In this document: positions 51,900-60,090 of the stretch, one piece after another
Layout: every line of letters begins with the position of its first letter
Numbering within the stretch: position 1 is the stretch's first letter
Source: Paracidovorax citrulli
Lineage (GTDB): Bacteria; Pseudomonadota; Gammaproteobacteria; Burkholderiales; Burkholderiaceae_C
Length of the DNA: 64,000 nucleotides
NCBI RefSeq assembly: GCF_900100305.1
Contig: NZ_FNEY01000003.1
Span: 1-64,000 of the forward strand
Reading direction: 5' to 3'
Made by a program: the position numbers and the translations under genes
Notes under the pieces: generated by a model
The model's input: the letters and a program-made list of their open reading frames with translations, nothing else
Database searches by the model: none
Told to the model about the DNA's origin: nothing

Positions 51900-53396
51900 A
51901 TGGCGGGAATGACGACCTCCGCCCCCTCCGCCCCGACGGCCGAGGCCCGCTCGGGCCTGACCTGGCGGGATGGTTTCGCCGCCCTCGGGCCCGATTTCTT
52001 CACCGAACTGGTACCTACGCCGCTGCCTGGTCCCCGGTGGGTGGCGGGCAGCGAGGCCACCGCCCGGCTCATCGGGCTGGAGCCGGACTGGCTGGGCAGC
52101 GATGCGGCCGTGCAGGTGCTGTCAGGCAATGCACTGCTGCGCGGCATGCGCCCGCTGGCCAGCGTGTACAGCGGCCACCAGTTCGGCGTCTGGGCCGGGC
52201 AACTGGGCGACGGCCGCGCCATCCTGCTCGGCGAGACCGACACCGGCTACGAAGTCCAGCTCAAAGGCAGCGGCCGCACCCCCTATTCGCGCATGGGCGA
52301 CGGCCGCGCCGTGCTGCGTTCCTCCATCCGCGAGTTCCTCTGCAGCGAGGCCATGCACGCGCTCGGCATCCCCACCACGCGCGCGCTGGCCCTGACGGCC
52401 TCGCCCGCGCCCGTGGTGCGCGAGGAGATCGAGACGGCTGCCGTCGTGACGCGCGTGGCGCCCAGCTTCGTGCGGTTCGGCCACTTCGAGCACTTCGCGG
52501 CGCGCGACCAGGTGCGCGAGCTGCGCGCCCTGGCGGACTACGTGATCGACCGCTACTACCCCGGCTGCCGCGATGCCGGCGGCGCTCCCGGCGCCAACCC
52601 CTACGCCGCGCTGCTGCAGGCCGTGGGCGCCCGGACCGCTGCCCTGCTGGCGCAGTGGCAGGCCGTGGGTTTCTGCCACGGGGTGATGAACACCGACAAC
52701 ATGAGCATCCTCGGGCTCACCATCGACTACGGCCCCTTCCAGTTCCTCGATGCCTTCGTGCCGGGGCACATCTGCAACCACAGCGACAGCCAGGGCCGCT
52801 ACGCCTTCAACCGCCAGCCCCAGGTCGCCTACTGGAACCTGTTCTGCCTGGGCCAGGCACTGATGCCGCTGATCGGCGACACGGAACTCGCCCAGACCGC
52901 GCTCGAACCCTACCGCACGGCCTTTCCCGCGGAGTACATGGCCCGCATGCGCGCCAAGCTCGGACTGGTGTCGGCCGCCGAAGGAGACGCCGCGCTGGTG
53001 GATGACCTGCTCGGACTGCTGGCGGCTGACGGCGTGGACTACACCATCTTCTGGCACCGGCTCTCGCAGGCGGTGGCCAGCGGCGATTTCACGCCGGTGC
53101 GCGACCTGTTCATCGACCGGGCCGGATGGGAAGCCTGGTCCGCGCGCTACCGGCAGCGCCTCGGGAGCGGGAGCGATCAGGCCGCGGGTCTCATGGAGCG
53201 CACCAATCCCCGCTTCGTGCTGCGCAACCACCTGGGAGAGCAGACCATCCGGGCGGCGAAGTCGGGGGATTTCGCGCCCCTGCACGCGCTGCAGGCCGTG
53301 CTGGCCCGGCCTTTCGACGAACATCCCGCGCATGCCGAGTGGGCGGGCTTCCCGCCCGACTGGGCCTCTTCCATCGAAATCAGCTGTTCATCATGA
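51900..53396 (+). CDS. selO: SelO protein adenylyltransferase
   Basis: This 498-residue pseudokinase-fold enzyme transfers AMP from ATP to hydroxyl side chains and is linked to redox stress. Diagnostic segments are [38 protein letters not shown], and [20 protein letters not shown]. The N-terminal start is uncertain among ATG 51900, ATG 51909 and an upstream TTG; GGGAGA precedes 51900. The stop overlaps the msrB ATG, so the two are coupled. Confidence 0.94.
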   Translation: MAGMTTSAPSAPTAEARSGLTWRDGFAALGPDFFTELVPTPLPGPRWVAGSEATARLIGLEPDWLGSDAAVQVLSGNALLRGMRPLASVYSGHQFGVWAGQLGDGRAILLGETDTGYEVQLKGSGRTPYSRMGDGRAVLRSSIREFLCSEAMHALGIPTTRALALTASPAPVVREEIETAAVVTRVAPSFVRFGHFEHFAARDQVRELRALADYVIDRYYPGCRDAGGAPGANPYAALLQAVGARTAALLAQWQAVGFCHGVMNTDNMSILGLTIDYGPFQFLDAFVPGHICNHSDSQGRYAFNRQPQVAYWNLFCLGQALMPLIGDTELAQTALEPYRTAFPAEYMARMRAKLGLVSAAEGDAALVDDLLGLLAADGVDYTIFWHRLSQAVASGDFTPVRDLFIDRAGWEAWSARYRQRLGSGSDQAAGLMERTNPRFVLRNHLGEQTIRAAKSGDFAPLHALQAVLARPFDEHPAHAEWAGFPPDWASSIEISCSS

Positions 53397-53806
53397 CCTA
53401 CCCCATCCAGAAGACCGATGCCGAGTGGCAGGCACTGCTGCAGGACAAGGGCGCCGAACCCGCCGCCTGGCAGGTGACGCGGCACGCCGCCACCGAGCGG
53501 CCCTTCACCGGAAAGTACGAAGCCCACTGGGCCGACGGCAGCTACCATTGCGTCTGCTGCGGCGCGAAGCTGTTCGATTCGGACACCAAGTTCGACGCCG
53601 GCTGCGGCTGGCCCAGCTTCTCCCTGGCGGTGCCCGGCGCCATCCGCGAAATCGTGGACCGCAGCCACGGCATGGTCCGCACCGAGACGGTGTGTGCACA
53701 ATGCGGGGCCCATCTCGGCCATGTGTTCGAGGACGGGCCCGCGCCCACCGGGCTGCGCTACTGCATGAACTCCGCCTCGCTGGACTTCGAGCCGGGCGGC
53801 GCCTGA
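53393..53806 (+). CDS. msrB: Peptide-methionine (R)-S-oxide reductase
   Basis: MsrB (137 residues) repairs oxidised methionine R-sulfoxide in proteins. It has two zinc-binding CxxC pairs (CVCCG and CAQCG), GCGWPSFS, and the catalytic Cys in RYCMNSASL. The resolving and catalytic arrangement is standard. ATG 53393 overlaps the selO stop as ATGA. The shared oxidative-stress theme supports a functional pairing. Confidence 0.96.
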   Translation: MTYPIQKTDAEWQALLQDKGAEPAAWQVTRHAATERPFTGKYEAHWADGSYHCVCCGAKLFDSDTKFDAGCGWPSFSLAVPGAIREIVDRSHGMVRTETVCAQCGAHLGHVFEDGPAPTGLRYCMNSASLDFEPGGA

Positions 53807-53863
53807 CGCAGCGACGGCGCGCGGCCCACGCATGACGAGACCGGAAACCGCCCTGCCCCATCT

Positions 53864-54433
53864 ATGAAACTGCTGATCGACTTCTTCCCCATCATCCTGT
53901 TCTTCGTGGCCTTCAAGGTCTGGGGCATCTACACGGCCACGGCCGTGGCGATCGCCGCCACCGTGGCCCAGATCGCCTACCTGCGCATACGGCACGGCCG
54001 GATCGAACCGATGCAGTGGGTCAGCCTCGGCGTGATCGTGGTGTTCGGCGGCGCCACGCTGCTCTCCCACAGCGAAACCTTCATCAAGTGGAAGCCCACC
54101 GTCCTCTACTGGCTCATGGGTGGCGCGCTGCTGGTCGGCCAGCTGTTCTTCCGCAAGAACCTCATCCGCACGCTCATGGGCGGCCAGATGGAACTGCCCG
54201 ACGCCGCCTGGCGCGCCATGAACTGGAGCTGGACGGCATTCTTCGCGGCGATGGGCGCCATCAACCTGTGGGTGGCGCACGCGTTCAGCACCGACACCTG
54301 GGTGAACTTCAAGCTCTTCGGCGGCATCGGGCTGATGGCCGTCTTCGTGATCGGCCAGGCGCTCTACCTGAGCCGCTACATGAAGGAACCGCAGGACGAC
54401 GCGCGCACGGCGCCGGAGGATGCGAAGCCATGA
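53864..54433 (+). CDS. yciB: Inner-membrane septation protein YciB/IspZ
   Basis: This 189-residue protein starts [18 protein letters not shown] and has five hydrophobic segments, [18 protein letters not shown] and [21 protein letters not shown], all typical of YciB. The family affects cell-envelope synthesis and division. It overlaps the BolA gene by ATGA, giving the conserved pair yciB-bolA next to a prolyl isomerase gene. Confidence 0.95.
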   Translation: MKLLIDFFPIILFFVAFKVWGIYTATAVAIAATVAQIAYLRIRHGRIEPMQWVSLGVIVVFGGATLLSHSETFIKWKPTVLYWLMGGALLVGQLFFRKNLIRTLMGGQMELPDAAWRAMNWSWTAFFAAMGAINLWVAHAFSTDTWVNFKLFGGIGLMAVFVIGQALYLSRYMKEPQDDARTAPEDAKP

Positions 54434-54696
54434 GCGCCGGCATCACGGCGCAGGCCATGGAGCGCAAGCTGCGCGAAACCCTCGCCCCCAGCCTGCTCGA
54501 GGTGCTCGACGAGAGCGCGGCCCACGCGGGCCATGCCGGGGCCAACGGCACGGGCGCCGGAACGCATTTCCGGGTACGCATCTCGTCACCTTTGTTTACG
54601 GCGCGCAGCCGCGTTGCACGCCACCGCCTTGTGTATGATGCGCTGCAGGAGTTCATAGACCAGGGTGCGCACGCCATCGCGATTGAAGTTCTCTGA
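54430..54696 (+). CDS. BolA-family protein
   Basis: This 88-residue protein has the BolA fold: an early amphipathic helix, the [10 protein letters not shown] strand and the C-terminal [24 protein letters not shown]. BolA proteins work with glutaredoxins in iron-sulfur and stress control. The ATG overlaps the yciB stop. A Gly/Ala-rich loop of about 15 residues sits in the middle. Confidence 0.93.
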   Translation: MSAGITAQAMERKLRETLAPSLLEVLDESAAHAGHAGANGTGAGTHFRVRISSPLFTARSRVARHRLVYDALQEFIDQGAHAIAIEVL

Positions 54697-54772
54697 TCGT
54701 CTGATTCCCACGTCCAGGGCCACCGTGGCGCACACCGTGCAGCCGGCCCTTTTCCTTTTTGTGGATTTCCCA

Positions 54773-55558
54773 ATGAAGAAAAAGCTCTTGTCCGGCCTCG
54801 TGGCCGCTGCCGTGCTGGGCACGTCCGCCCTGCCCGCCATCGCGCAGAACATCGCCGTCGTGAACGGCAAGGCCGTGCCCAAGGAACGTGTCGAAGTCCT
54901 GAAGCAGCAGGTCGAACGCTCCGGCCGGCCGATCACCCCCGAAATCGAAGGCCAGATCAAGGAAGAAGTGATCGCCCGCGAAATCTTCCTGCAGGAAGCG
55001 CAGAAGCGCGGACTGGAAGGCTCGCAGAACGTGAAGGACCAGATGGAACTGGCCCGCCAGACCATCCTGATCCGCGAGCTGTTCGCCGACTACCAGAAGG
55101 CCAACCCCGTCACCGACGCCGATATCCAGGCCGAGTACGACAAGTTCGTCGCCGCGAACACCGGCAAGGAATACAAGGCCAGCCACATCCTGGTGGAAAC
55201 CGAAGACCAGGCCAAGTCCATCATCGCGTCCATCAAGAAGGGCGCGAAGTTCGAGGACATCGCCAAGAAGCAGTCCAAGGATCCCGGATCCGGCGCACGC
55301 GGCGGTGATCTCGACTGGGCCACCCCGAGCAGCTACGTGTCCGAGTTCACCGAGGCCCTCGTGAAGCTCGACAAGGGCAAGATGACGCAGACCCCGGTCA
55401 AGACGCAGTTCGGCTGGCACGTCATCCGCCTGGACGACGTGCGCGAAGCCAAGCTGCCCAAGCTGGACGAAGTCAAGGCGCAGATCGCCCAGCAGCTGCA
55501 GCAGCAGAAGCTGGCCAAGTTCCAGGAAGACCTGCGCGCCAAGGCCAAGGTCGAGTGA
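54773..55558 (+). CDS. Periplasmic peptidyl-prolyl isomerase (parvulin/SurA-like)
   Basis: This 261-residue protein has a signal peptide (to about residue 24, AIAQN), a SurA-like N-terminal helical chaperone part, and a parvulin domain (about 130-235) with KEYKASHILVETEDQAKSII, FGWHVIRLDDVRE. It assists folding of exported and outer-membrane proteins. ATG 54773 is chosen because it starts the signal peptide; the open frame reaches back over the BolA end. A strong terminator follows. Confidence 0.93.
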   Translation: MKKKLLSGLVAAAVLGTSALPAIAQNIAVVNGKAVPKERVEVLKQQVERSGRPITPEIEGQIKEEVIAREIFLQEAQKRGLEGSQNVKDQMELARQTILIRELFADYQKANPVTDADIQAEYDKFVAANTGKEYKASHILVETEDQAKSIIASIKKGAKFEDIAKKQSKDPGSGARGGDLDWATPSSYVSEFTEALVKLDKGKMTQTPVKTQFGWHVIRLDDVREAKLPKLDEVKAQIAQQLQQQKLAKFQEDLRAKAKVE

Positions 55559-55593
55559 TCGGCGACGGGCTGCAGTGCTCGTCGGTTCCATCG

Positions 55594-55620
55594 AAAAACG
55601 CGGCCAAGGCCGCGTTTTTT
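55594..55620 (+). terminator. Intrinsic terminator after the prolyl isomerase gene
   Basis: AAAACGCGGCC and GGCCGCGTTTT form an 11-base stem with a two-base spacer, followed by T. It could also end transcription from the opposite side, because A tracts flank the other arm and the acyltransferase gene ends at 55643. Confidence 0.9.
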
Positions 55621-55642
55621 CATGCGCAGCCCTCCGGCCCCG

Positions 55643-56437
55643 TCAGCGGCCCAGCATCCACCCCGCGGCCAGCAAGGCGCCGATGAGCACCGGCTGGTGC
55701 AGCATGTAGTAGCTCAGGCTCCAGCGCCCCAGCACCGCCAGGGGGCGAACGCGCCGGTGAAGCGGCAGCGCCAGCCAGCCCGGGTGGTGGCGCAGTACCC
55801 ACTGCCCTGCGGCCAGCCCCCACCACATCACGCCGAGCCACGGCAGCACGGGCACATAGTCTTCGGTGAACGGCTTGCGGGACACCAGCCCCAGCCAGTT
55901 CAGCGCATTGCTATTGAACCATGGCGCCCAGTCCGCCGCCGGCCCGGCCAGCAGCCGCCCGGCCGCCCAGGGGGCCGCCAGGGCCAGGGCGCCGGCCGGC
56001 CACAGCCAGCCGCCCCATCCCGCCGTGCAGCGGGCCACCACCAGCATCACCGCCATGCCGTGCAGCACGCCGAAATGGATGTAGCTGCGCGGGAACATGA
56101 GATAAGACCCCGCGCTCACGAGTACCGCGCAGGCGGCGATCCGCACCCAGCGCCGCCCGAACCGGCCCCACCCCACGCCCTGCTGCCACGCCAGCGCCTG
56201 CCCCATTCCCGCGCAGAAGAGAAACAGGCTGACGATGGCCGTGCGCTGCAGGGTCCAGAACGGATCGCCACGGAAATCCTGCGGCCAGTAGCCGAAGTGG
56301 CTGAGGTCGAAACAGAAATGGAAGATGGTCATCCAGACCATGGCGACACCACGCAGCGCATCGACGGAGTCGGCGCGTGCGCTGCTTTCGGAGGCCTGCG
56401 GCAGTGGTGGGATGCGGGTGCGAGAAGGACGTGCCAT
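55643..56437 (-). CDS. DUF1624/heparan acetyltransferase-like membrane protein
   Basis: This 264-residue protein has about eight helices and the motif VDALRGVAMVWMTIFHFCFDLSHFGYW at its start, followed by FGVLHGMAVMLVV and SLSYYMLHQPVLIG. This is the DUF1624 pattern, related to membrane acyltransferases. The acceptor is unknown. A polar 25-residue N-terminus precedes the first helix. It converges on the prolyl isomerase gene. Confidence 0.85.
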   Translation of the reverse strand: MARPSRTRIPPLPQASESSARADSVDALRGVAMVWMTIFHFCFDLSHFGYWPQDFRGDPFWTLQRTAIVSLFLFCAGMGQALAWQQGVGWGRFGRRWVRIAACAVLVSAGSYLMFPRSYIHFGVLHGMAVMLVVARCTAGWGGWLWPAGALALAAPWAAGRLLAGPAADWAPWFNSNALNWLGLVSRKPFTEDYVPVLPWLGVMWWGLAAGQWVLRHHPGWLALPLHRRVRPLAVLGRWSLSYYMLHQPVLIGALLAAGWMLGR

Positions 56438-56550
56438 GCCTGGAGCTGCGGGTGGATCAACACGCCGCCATCCCGGGACGGCGGCCCCGCGATGTTAAGA
56501 CGGGCGCCGGCCTGCCAGCCACCCATCCGTTGGGGTGGCCGAGCCCTGTC

Positions 56551-57138
56551 TCAAAAGGTCCGCTCGATGGCCTCGACCAGCAGAGCTGCCAGCCGGTCGC
56601 TGGCGACCTGCGTGCGGTGGATGTTGTCGATCACGTCGCCCACGCCGCGGTAGTCTTCCCCCCAGCGCGCGTGCGAGACCCCCATCTGCTCGGCCACCCT
56701 GAGGGTCACCTGGTTCAGCTCGTGGCGGCGCCGCACGCGCTCGGGCGTGAAGAGATCGGCCACCGGCACGTCCACGATGCCGGTCAGGACGGGCGTGCGC
56801 CACTCCGAATGGATGATCCGCAGTGCATCGCGCAGGTCGGCCTCGAACTGATCGACGCTGCGCATTTCGAGAGCATCGTTGAGCCCGAGGCCGAGCACGA
56901 TGATCTGCCCCCTGCGACGGACGGCGTTGAAGGGCGGCTGCGGCCCGAGGGGATAGGCATCCGCCGGAGCCCCCGGATAGGGCTCTCGGTAGCCGAGGAT
57001 GAGATCCTGCAGCAGCAAGCCGATGGCGGAACGGTCTTCGACGACCCAGCCGGGCCGCAGGGACATCATGGTTCGGGGAACGGCCATGCTGATGCCGGGG
57101 CCGCGCATGAGGCTGTCGCCAAAAATTTCGATGGACAT
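56551..57138 (-). CDS. SGNH/GDSL-family hydrolase
   Basis: This 195-residue protein has the blocks of SGNH esterases: GDSLMRG at the start (Ser9 nucleophile), LGLGLNDA for the block III Gly-Asn, and VIDNIHRTQ with the Asp-x-x-His pattern near the C-terminus. It lacks a signal peptide. Many close types sit near phages or tail-fibre genes, and here the prophage junction is 250 bases away, yet it is on the chromosomal side of the attachment site. The ester substrate is unknown. Confidence 0.83.
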   Translation of the reverse strand: MSIEIFGDSLMRGPGISMAVPRTMMSLRPGWVVEDRSAIGLLLQDLILGYREPYPGAPADAYPLGPQPPFNAVRRRGQIIVLGLGLNDALEMRSVDQFEADLRDALRIIHSEWRTPVLTGIVDVPVADLFTPERVRRRHELNQVTLRVAEQMGVSHARWGEDYRGVGDVIDNIHRTQVASDRLAALLVEAIERTF

Positions 57139-57340
57139 GGTGGGTGAAGGAGCGCGCCGGGCGGCTGCCCGCCGGATGGTCCGGCGGTACCGTTGTCATG
57201 GCCCATGACGGCGGAGGAAAGCACAAAGGCAGCATCATGGCCCCGGGTGCTGCCGGAGCCTGTATCACGACGTAGCTCGCCGTACCGGCCCCTTGGCGGT
57301 CCATTCATGCGAAGTGATGGAACAAAGGCAATCCGCCAGG

Positions 57341-57379
57341 CAAAAGAAAAGGGGCTAGGCCTTTTGGACCTAACCCCTT
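57341..57379 (-). terminator. Terminator of the interrupted tRNA-Pro(UGG) gene
   Basis: On the minus strand AAGGGGTTAGG and CCTAGCCCCTT form an 11-base stem (one G-U) and run into TTTCTTTTG. It lies just beyond the 3' end of the tRNA fragment, so it marks the original chromosomal side of the tRNA gene. About 200 further bases up to 57139 hold nothing recognised. Confidence 0.85.
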
Positions 57380-57387
57380 GATATCAA

Positions 57388-57438
57388 TGGTCGGAGCGGC
57401 GGGATTCGAACTCGCGACCCTCTGCTCCCAAAGCAGAT
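57388..57438 (-). other. Prophage attachment site: 3' part of tRNA-Pro(UGG)
   Basis: The minus strand carries the anticodon arm TCTGC-TTTGGGA-GCAGA (anticodon TGG), the variable region, the T arm and the 3' acceptor strand CGCTCCG-A-CCA. The 5' half (acceptor, D arm) is missing and replaced by unrelated sequence from about 57439. Integrases of tailed phages often recombine in such tRNA 3' ends. The chromosome lies to the left and the phage to the right. A full tRNA-Pro(UGG) should exist at the other end, outside the window. Confidence 0.8.
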
Positions 57439-57560
57439 AGCCAAGCGTTACAAATCAAAAGGTTAGCGCGATCTTGTCTAACCGAGATGGGTCTGGTCAA
57501 GCCGGCATTTCAGAGGGAACAGGGAAGTCGGTTAGACGGAATTTCGGGGGGAGTGCAGCT

Positions 57561-57596
57561 TGAAGCCGGAGGGTTCGAGTCCCTCCGGGCAGGCCA
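57561..57596 (+). other. tRNA-like 3' end fragment
   Basis: GAGGG-TTCGAGT-CCCTC is a perfect T arm, followed by seven bases, G and CCA exactly as in a tRNA 3' end. No matching 5' half (CTGCCCG) is found upstream. It could be a remnant of a second tRNA target used by a mobile element. The amino acid cannot be assigned. Confidence 0.5.
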
Positions 57597-57695
57597 TCGC
57601 TTTCCCAATGAAAACCGCTGCTCGCTGGCTGTCTCAGGGAAGTTCCAGGGAGGAATTCTGGCCCCGGCCGGCACCTGGCCGGCGACAATGCCGGC

Positions 57696-57983
57696 ATGCC
57701 CCACCTCTACGAGATCCTTGTCCAAGCCGTCCAGGCGCATTGGAAAGCCCACGCCAACGCCTACCCGCAGAAGTTCATCCTCAGCCCGGCCCAGCTCTCT
57801 GACCTCAACGACGCTCGGGAGGCAATCCGCAGGGCCGTCACAGGCCAGCGACTGGCCGACGGGGAGCCATTCTTGGGGGTGCGCCTCGAGGTGGCGCCAG
57901 GGTCCGCCGGCGAGATGGTGGCCATCGACGGCACTGTATCCAGCCTGGACAGCTACACGCGGGCCGGCGCGGTCAAGGCCTGA
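57696..57983 (+). CDS. Small prophage protein of unknown function
   Basis: I do not recognise this 95-residue protein. It is soluble, mixed helical (EILVQAVQAHWKAHANAYPQK), with no signal or membrane segment. It is the only likely plus-strand gene inside the prophage, at its edge, and overlaps the end of the spanin lipoprotein gene by 11 bases. Its ribosome-binding site is weak. Position at the prophage border is typical of accessory (moron) genes. Confidence 0.55.
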   Translation: MPHLYEILVQAVQAHWKAHANAYPQKFILSPAQLSDLNDAREAIRRAVTGQRLADGEPFLGVRLEVAPGSAGEMVAIDGTVSSLDSYTRAGAVKA

Positions 57984-58242
57984 TGGGAGCGCGGCACGCC
58001 TCCAGCGCGGTCAGCAGTTGGCCCTCGTAGCCCTCGCGGCGCTCGATCTCCGCCAACGCCGCCCGGGCGAAATCGTCCAGGCTCGCACCCGGACGAAGCG
58101 CATCGGTTGGCATCGCGGGGCGCGCCGGCACGGGCTCGCGGCACTCCACCGGCACAGGCACCCGCACCTCCACCGTTTGCACGCGCGGCGCGCCCGCGCA
58201 GCCGGCCAGCAGGGCCGCCAGCATCAGGACGGCCGTCCTCAT
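57973..58242 (-). CDS. Phage outer-membrane spanin-like lipoprotein (Rz1 type)
   Basis: This 89-residue lipoprotein has a lipobox LAALLAGC at about residue 16 and a Pro/Val-rich mature part. It starts within the end of the preceding gene (ATGA overlap at 58242). Position, size and lipobox fit the outer-membrane spanin, which with Rz joins the two membranes in the last step of phage lysis. Confidence 0.75.
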   Translation of the reverse strand: MRTAVLMLAALLAGCAGAPRVQTVEVRVPVPVECREPVPARPAMPTDALRPGASLDDFARAALAEIERREGYEGQLLTALEACRAPIRP

Positions 58243-58604
58243 GGCCGGGCCCTCCCCTGCAGCCAGGCGTCCACCCGCACCTGGGCGCTGGCGCATGCAT
58301 CGCCCGGCACGGGGGCGGGCATGGACAGGATCTGATCCGCCTTTCGGTTGTGGTCGGCGGCGCGGCCGGCAGCTGCGCGCCGCGCCGACTCCGCCTCCAA
58401 GAGGCGCTTGTCGGCCAGCGTGCGCAGCTCGCCTACCGCGGTGCTGCAGGCCTCGGCCGCACCGCGCACGCCCGCCAGTTCCTGGCCCTTGGCGGACACC
58501 GCAGCGCGCGCCTCGGTCGCATCGTCGCGCTCGCCAAGGTATGCCCAGCCGAGCAGCCCATTGACCGCCAGGCTGACCAGCAGGACGATTTGCCCGGGCG
58601 TCAT
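58239..58604 (-). CDS. Phage inner-membrane spanin-like protein (Rz type)
   Basis: This 121-residue protein has one N-terminal membrane segment (IVLLVSLAVNGLLGWAYLG) and a helical coiled-coil periplasmic part with regular Ala/Glu/Arg. It overlaps both neighbours by ATGA. This is the Rz layout: inner-membrane anchor plus helix, followed by the Rz1 lipoprotein. Confidence 0.78.
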   Translation of the reverse strand: MTPGQIVLLVSLAVNGLLGWAYLGERDDATEARAAVSAKGQELAGVRGAAEACSTAVGELRTLADKRLLEAESARRAAAGRAADHNRKADQILSMPAPVPGDACASAQVRVDAWLQGRARP

Positions 58605-58828
58605 GGCTGGCTCCCTGCGCACGCGGCGTACATGCGGACGATCGTCTGCGTGTGCATTCGACGCTCCAGGCCGGACGCCCCGGCGCGCAGCTCGGGCAGC
58701 GGCGGGCAGTCGCGGCGGGCGACCGCGGGCACGGCCGGCTCTGCCTGGGCGGCCTGCGGCTCAGGCGGCGCGGTGCTGCAGCCGGCCAGCAGCAGCAGCA
58801 GGGCCGCGATGATTGGGGTGCGGATCAT
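58601..58828 (-). CDS. Small prophage lipoprotein
   Basis: This 75-residue protein has a clean lipoprotein signal (IAALLLLLAGCSTAPP) and a Pro/Ala-rich body with two further Cys. It lies just before the Rz-like gene with ATGA overlap. Two lipoproteins in one lysis cassette are unusual; it could be another envelope-disrupting or superinfection-exclusion protein. Confidence 0.65.
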   Translation of the reverse strand: MIRTPIIAALLLLLAGCSTAPPEPQAAQAEPAVPAVARRDCPPLPELRAGASGLERRMHTQTIVRMYAACAGSQP

Positions 58829-59238
58829 CGGGGGGCCTCCTTGCGGATGCGCTCGTTGGCGCGCTGGATGGTGGTGTTGATGGCCTTGCGCTCGTGCTCA
58901 GGCACGGCGGCCGGCACGCCCGCGGCCTTGGCCGCCTTGCCGGCCGTGGCCGCGGCTGCTTGCGCCGTCTCCGCGGCCGTGGCCGCCGTGTCGGCCGCCG
59001 CGGCGGTGAGATCGGCAGCGTGTGCCACCCGGCCGGAGAGAGCGCCCAGGGCGATGCGGTTGGCCTCCTGGAGACGCGCGATCTCGTCCAGGTGGTCCTG
59101 GCGGTCCTCGGCCAGCATGCCGCGCATGCGCTCCACGCCCGCCCAGTAGCCGAGCCCGGCGCCGCCGCCGACCATTCCGAGAAGCATGGCGCTGCCCGCG
59201 ATCACCGCGCGGGCCCGGTGCAGATCAGGTTTTTGCAT
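58825..59238 (-). CDS. Prophage membrane-anchored helical protein
   Basis: This 137-residue protein has one membrane segment near residues 12-32 (GSAMLLGMVGGGAGLGYWAG), then a long Ala-rich helix (ATAAETAQAAAATAGKAAKAAG). It could be a holin-associated or second spanin-like component. It overlaps its upstream neighbour by 14 bases and its downstream one by ATGA. No family recognised. Confidence 0.6.
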   Translation of the reverse strand: MQKPDLHRARAVIAGSAMLLGMVGGGAGLGYWAGVERMRGMLAEDRQDHLDEIARLQEANRIALGALSGRVAHAADLTAAAADTAATAAETAQAAAATAGKAAKAAGVPAAVPEHERKAINTTIQRANERIRKEAPR

Positions 59239-59611
59239 GGACTTGCTCCGTCAGTTCGCGCACCTGCGCCTGCAGGCTGGTGATTTCGTCGGTGGCGTGC
59301 TGCAGTTGGCGCTGCATGCCCTCGAGCTGCCCCTGCAGCTTGCCGAGCGCGGTGATCGCCTCGTTTCGTTCGCGCGCGAAGTCATCAGCCCGCTTGTCGG
59401 CCTGGGCGCGTGCGGCGCGTTCGGCCTCCAGCAGCTCCTTGTAGACGTTGATCGCCGACACGCGGCCGGCGTCGTCCGCACGGTCCGCCGCGCCGCGGCT
59501 CAGGTACTGGCGGAGGAAAAGGAAGCCGCTGACCACGGCAGTCGACAATGCGCCCAGTGCGCCGAAAGGGCCGCCGGGGAAGTTGTTGAGGTCCGGAGAT
59601 TCCATCGGCAT
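59225..59611 (-). CDS. Prophage membrane protein with coiled coil, lysis cassette
   Basis: This 128-residue protein has a membrane segment (LGALSTAVVSGFLFLRQYL, about 18-36) and a long coiled coil (YKELLEAERAARAQADKRAD through VRELTEQVHAKT). ATG 59611 overlaps the lysozyme-like gene stop as ATGA. It may be a holin or a tether, but no known holin class is matched. Function unknown. Confidence 0.6.
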   Translation of the reverse strand: MPMESPDLNNFPGGPFGALGALSTAVVSGFLFLRQYLSRGAADRADDAGRVSAINVYKELLEAERAARAQADKRADDFARERNEAITALGKLQGQLEGMQRQLQHATDEITSLQAQVRELTEQVHAKT

Positions 59612-60027
59612 CACTCCAGCGCCAGGCGCACGGCCTGGTCGATCAGGTCGGCGGGGTACGGCTGCTGGCCGTTTTCGTGCTGCACGATGGCCTCGACCAG
59701 CAGCGCGAGCACGTCCGGGTGCTCGATGTTGAGCTCGTCACGGACTGCCACATCCATGGCGCGGGCCACGGCCTGGGCATACGCGCCGGTGTCGTTTTCG
59801 ACGCTCGGCGCCCAGCGCCCGATGATCGACTCCACCGTGTTGAGCCCGCGCTTGCGGTAGTACGACAGCAGCACCTTGGCCAGGGCCCGGAGGCCCCACA
59901 CAGGCGCCGAGAAAACGACGAAACGGGAGTCGCCACTCTGATCCTCTGCCATGCCTTGCCAGCGGTCTGCGGTGCGGTCGATGTTGCCCGGGTTGTTGTT
60001 GCGGATCCCGCGAGGGGTGGTGGTCAT
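59611..60027 (-). CDS. Phage endolysin/structural lysozyme-like protein
   Basis: This 138-residue protein begins RGIRNNNPGNIDRTADRWQG, a motif typical of a phage muramidase-like virion or lysis protein family that cuts peptidoglycan. SRFVVFSAPVWGLRALAKVLLSYY and HPDVLALLVEAIVQHENG continue the pattern. It heads the lysis cassette, behind a terminator at 60045-60068. Confidence 0.75.
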   Translation of the reverse strand: MTTTPRGIRNNNPGNIDRTADRWQGMAEDQSGDSRFVVFSAPVWGLRALAKVLLSYYRKRGLNTVESIIGRWAPSVENDTGAYAQAVARAMDVAVRDELNIEHPDVLALLVEAIVQHENGQQPYPADLIDQAVRLALE

Positions 60028-60044
60028 GAAGATCCTTTGAACGC

Positions 60045-60068
60045 AAAAGAGCCCGCACGCGGCGGGCT
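60045..60068 (-). terminator. Intrinsic terminator between tail and lysis genes
   Basis: On the minus strand AGCCCGC-CGCGT-GCGGGCT forms a 7-base stem followed by CTTTTGC. It lies between the end of the tail gene at 60091 and the lysis gene start at 60027. Confidence 0.7.
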
Positions 60069-60090
60069 GTGGTGGGGTGGTGCAACGAGG

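Noticed and set aside
57388-57480. Complete tRNA-Pro(UGG) gene
   Set aside because: The acceptor 5' strand and D arm are absent; only the 3' part pairs correctly.
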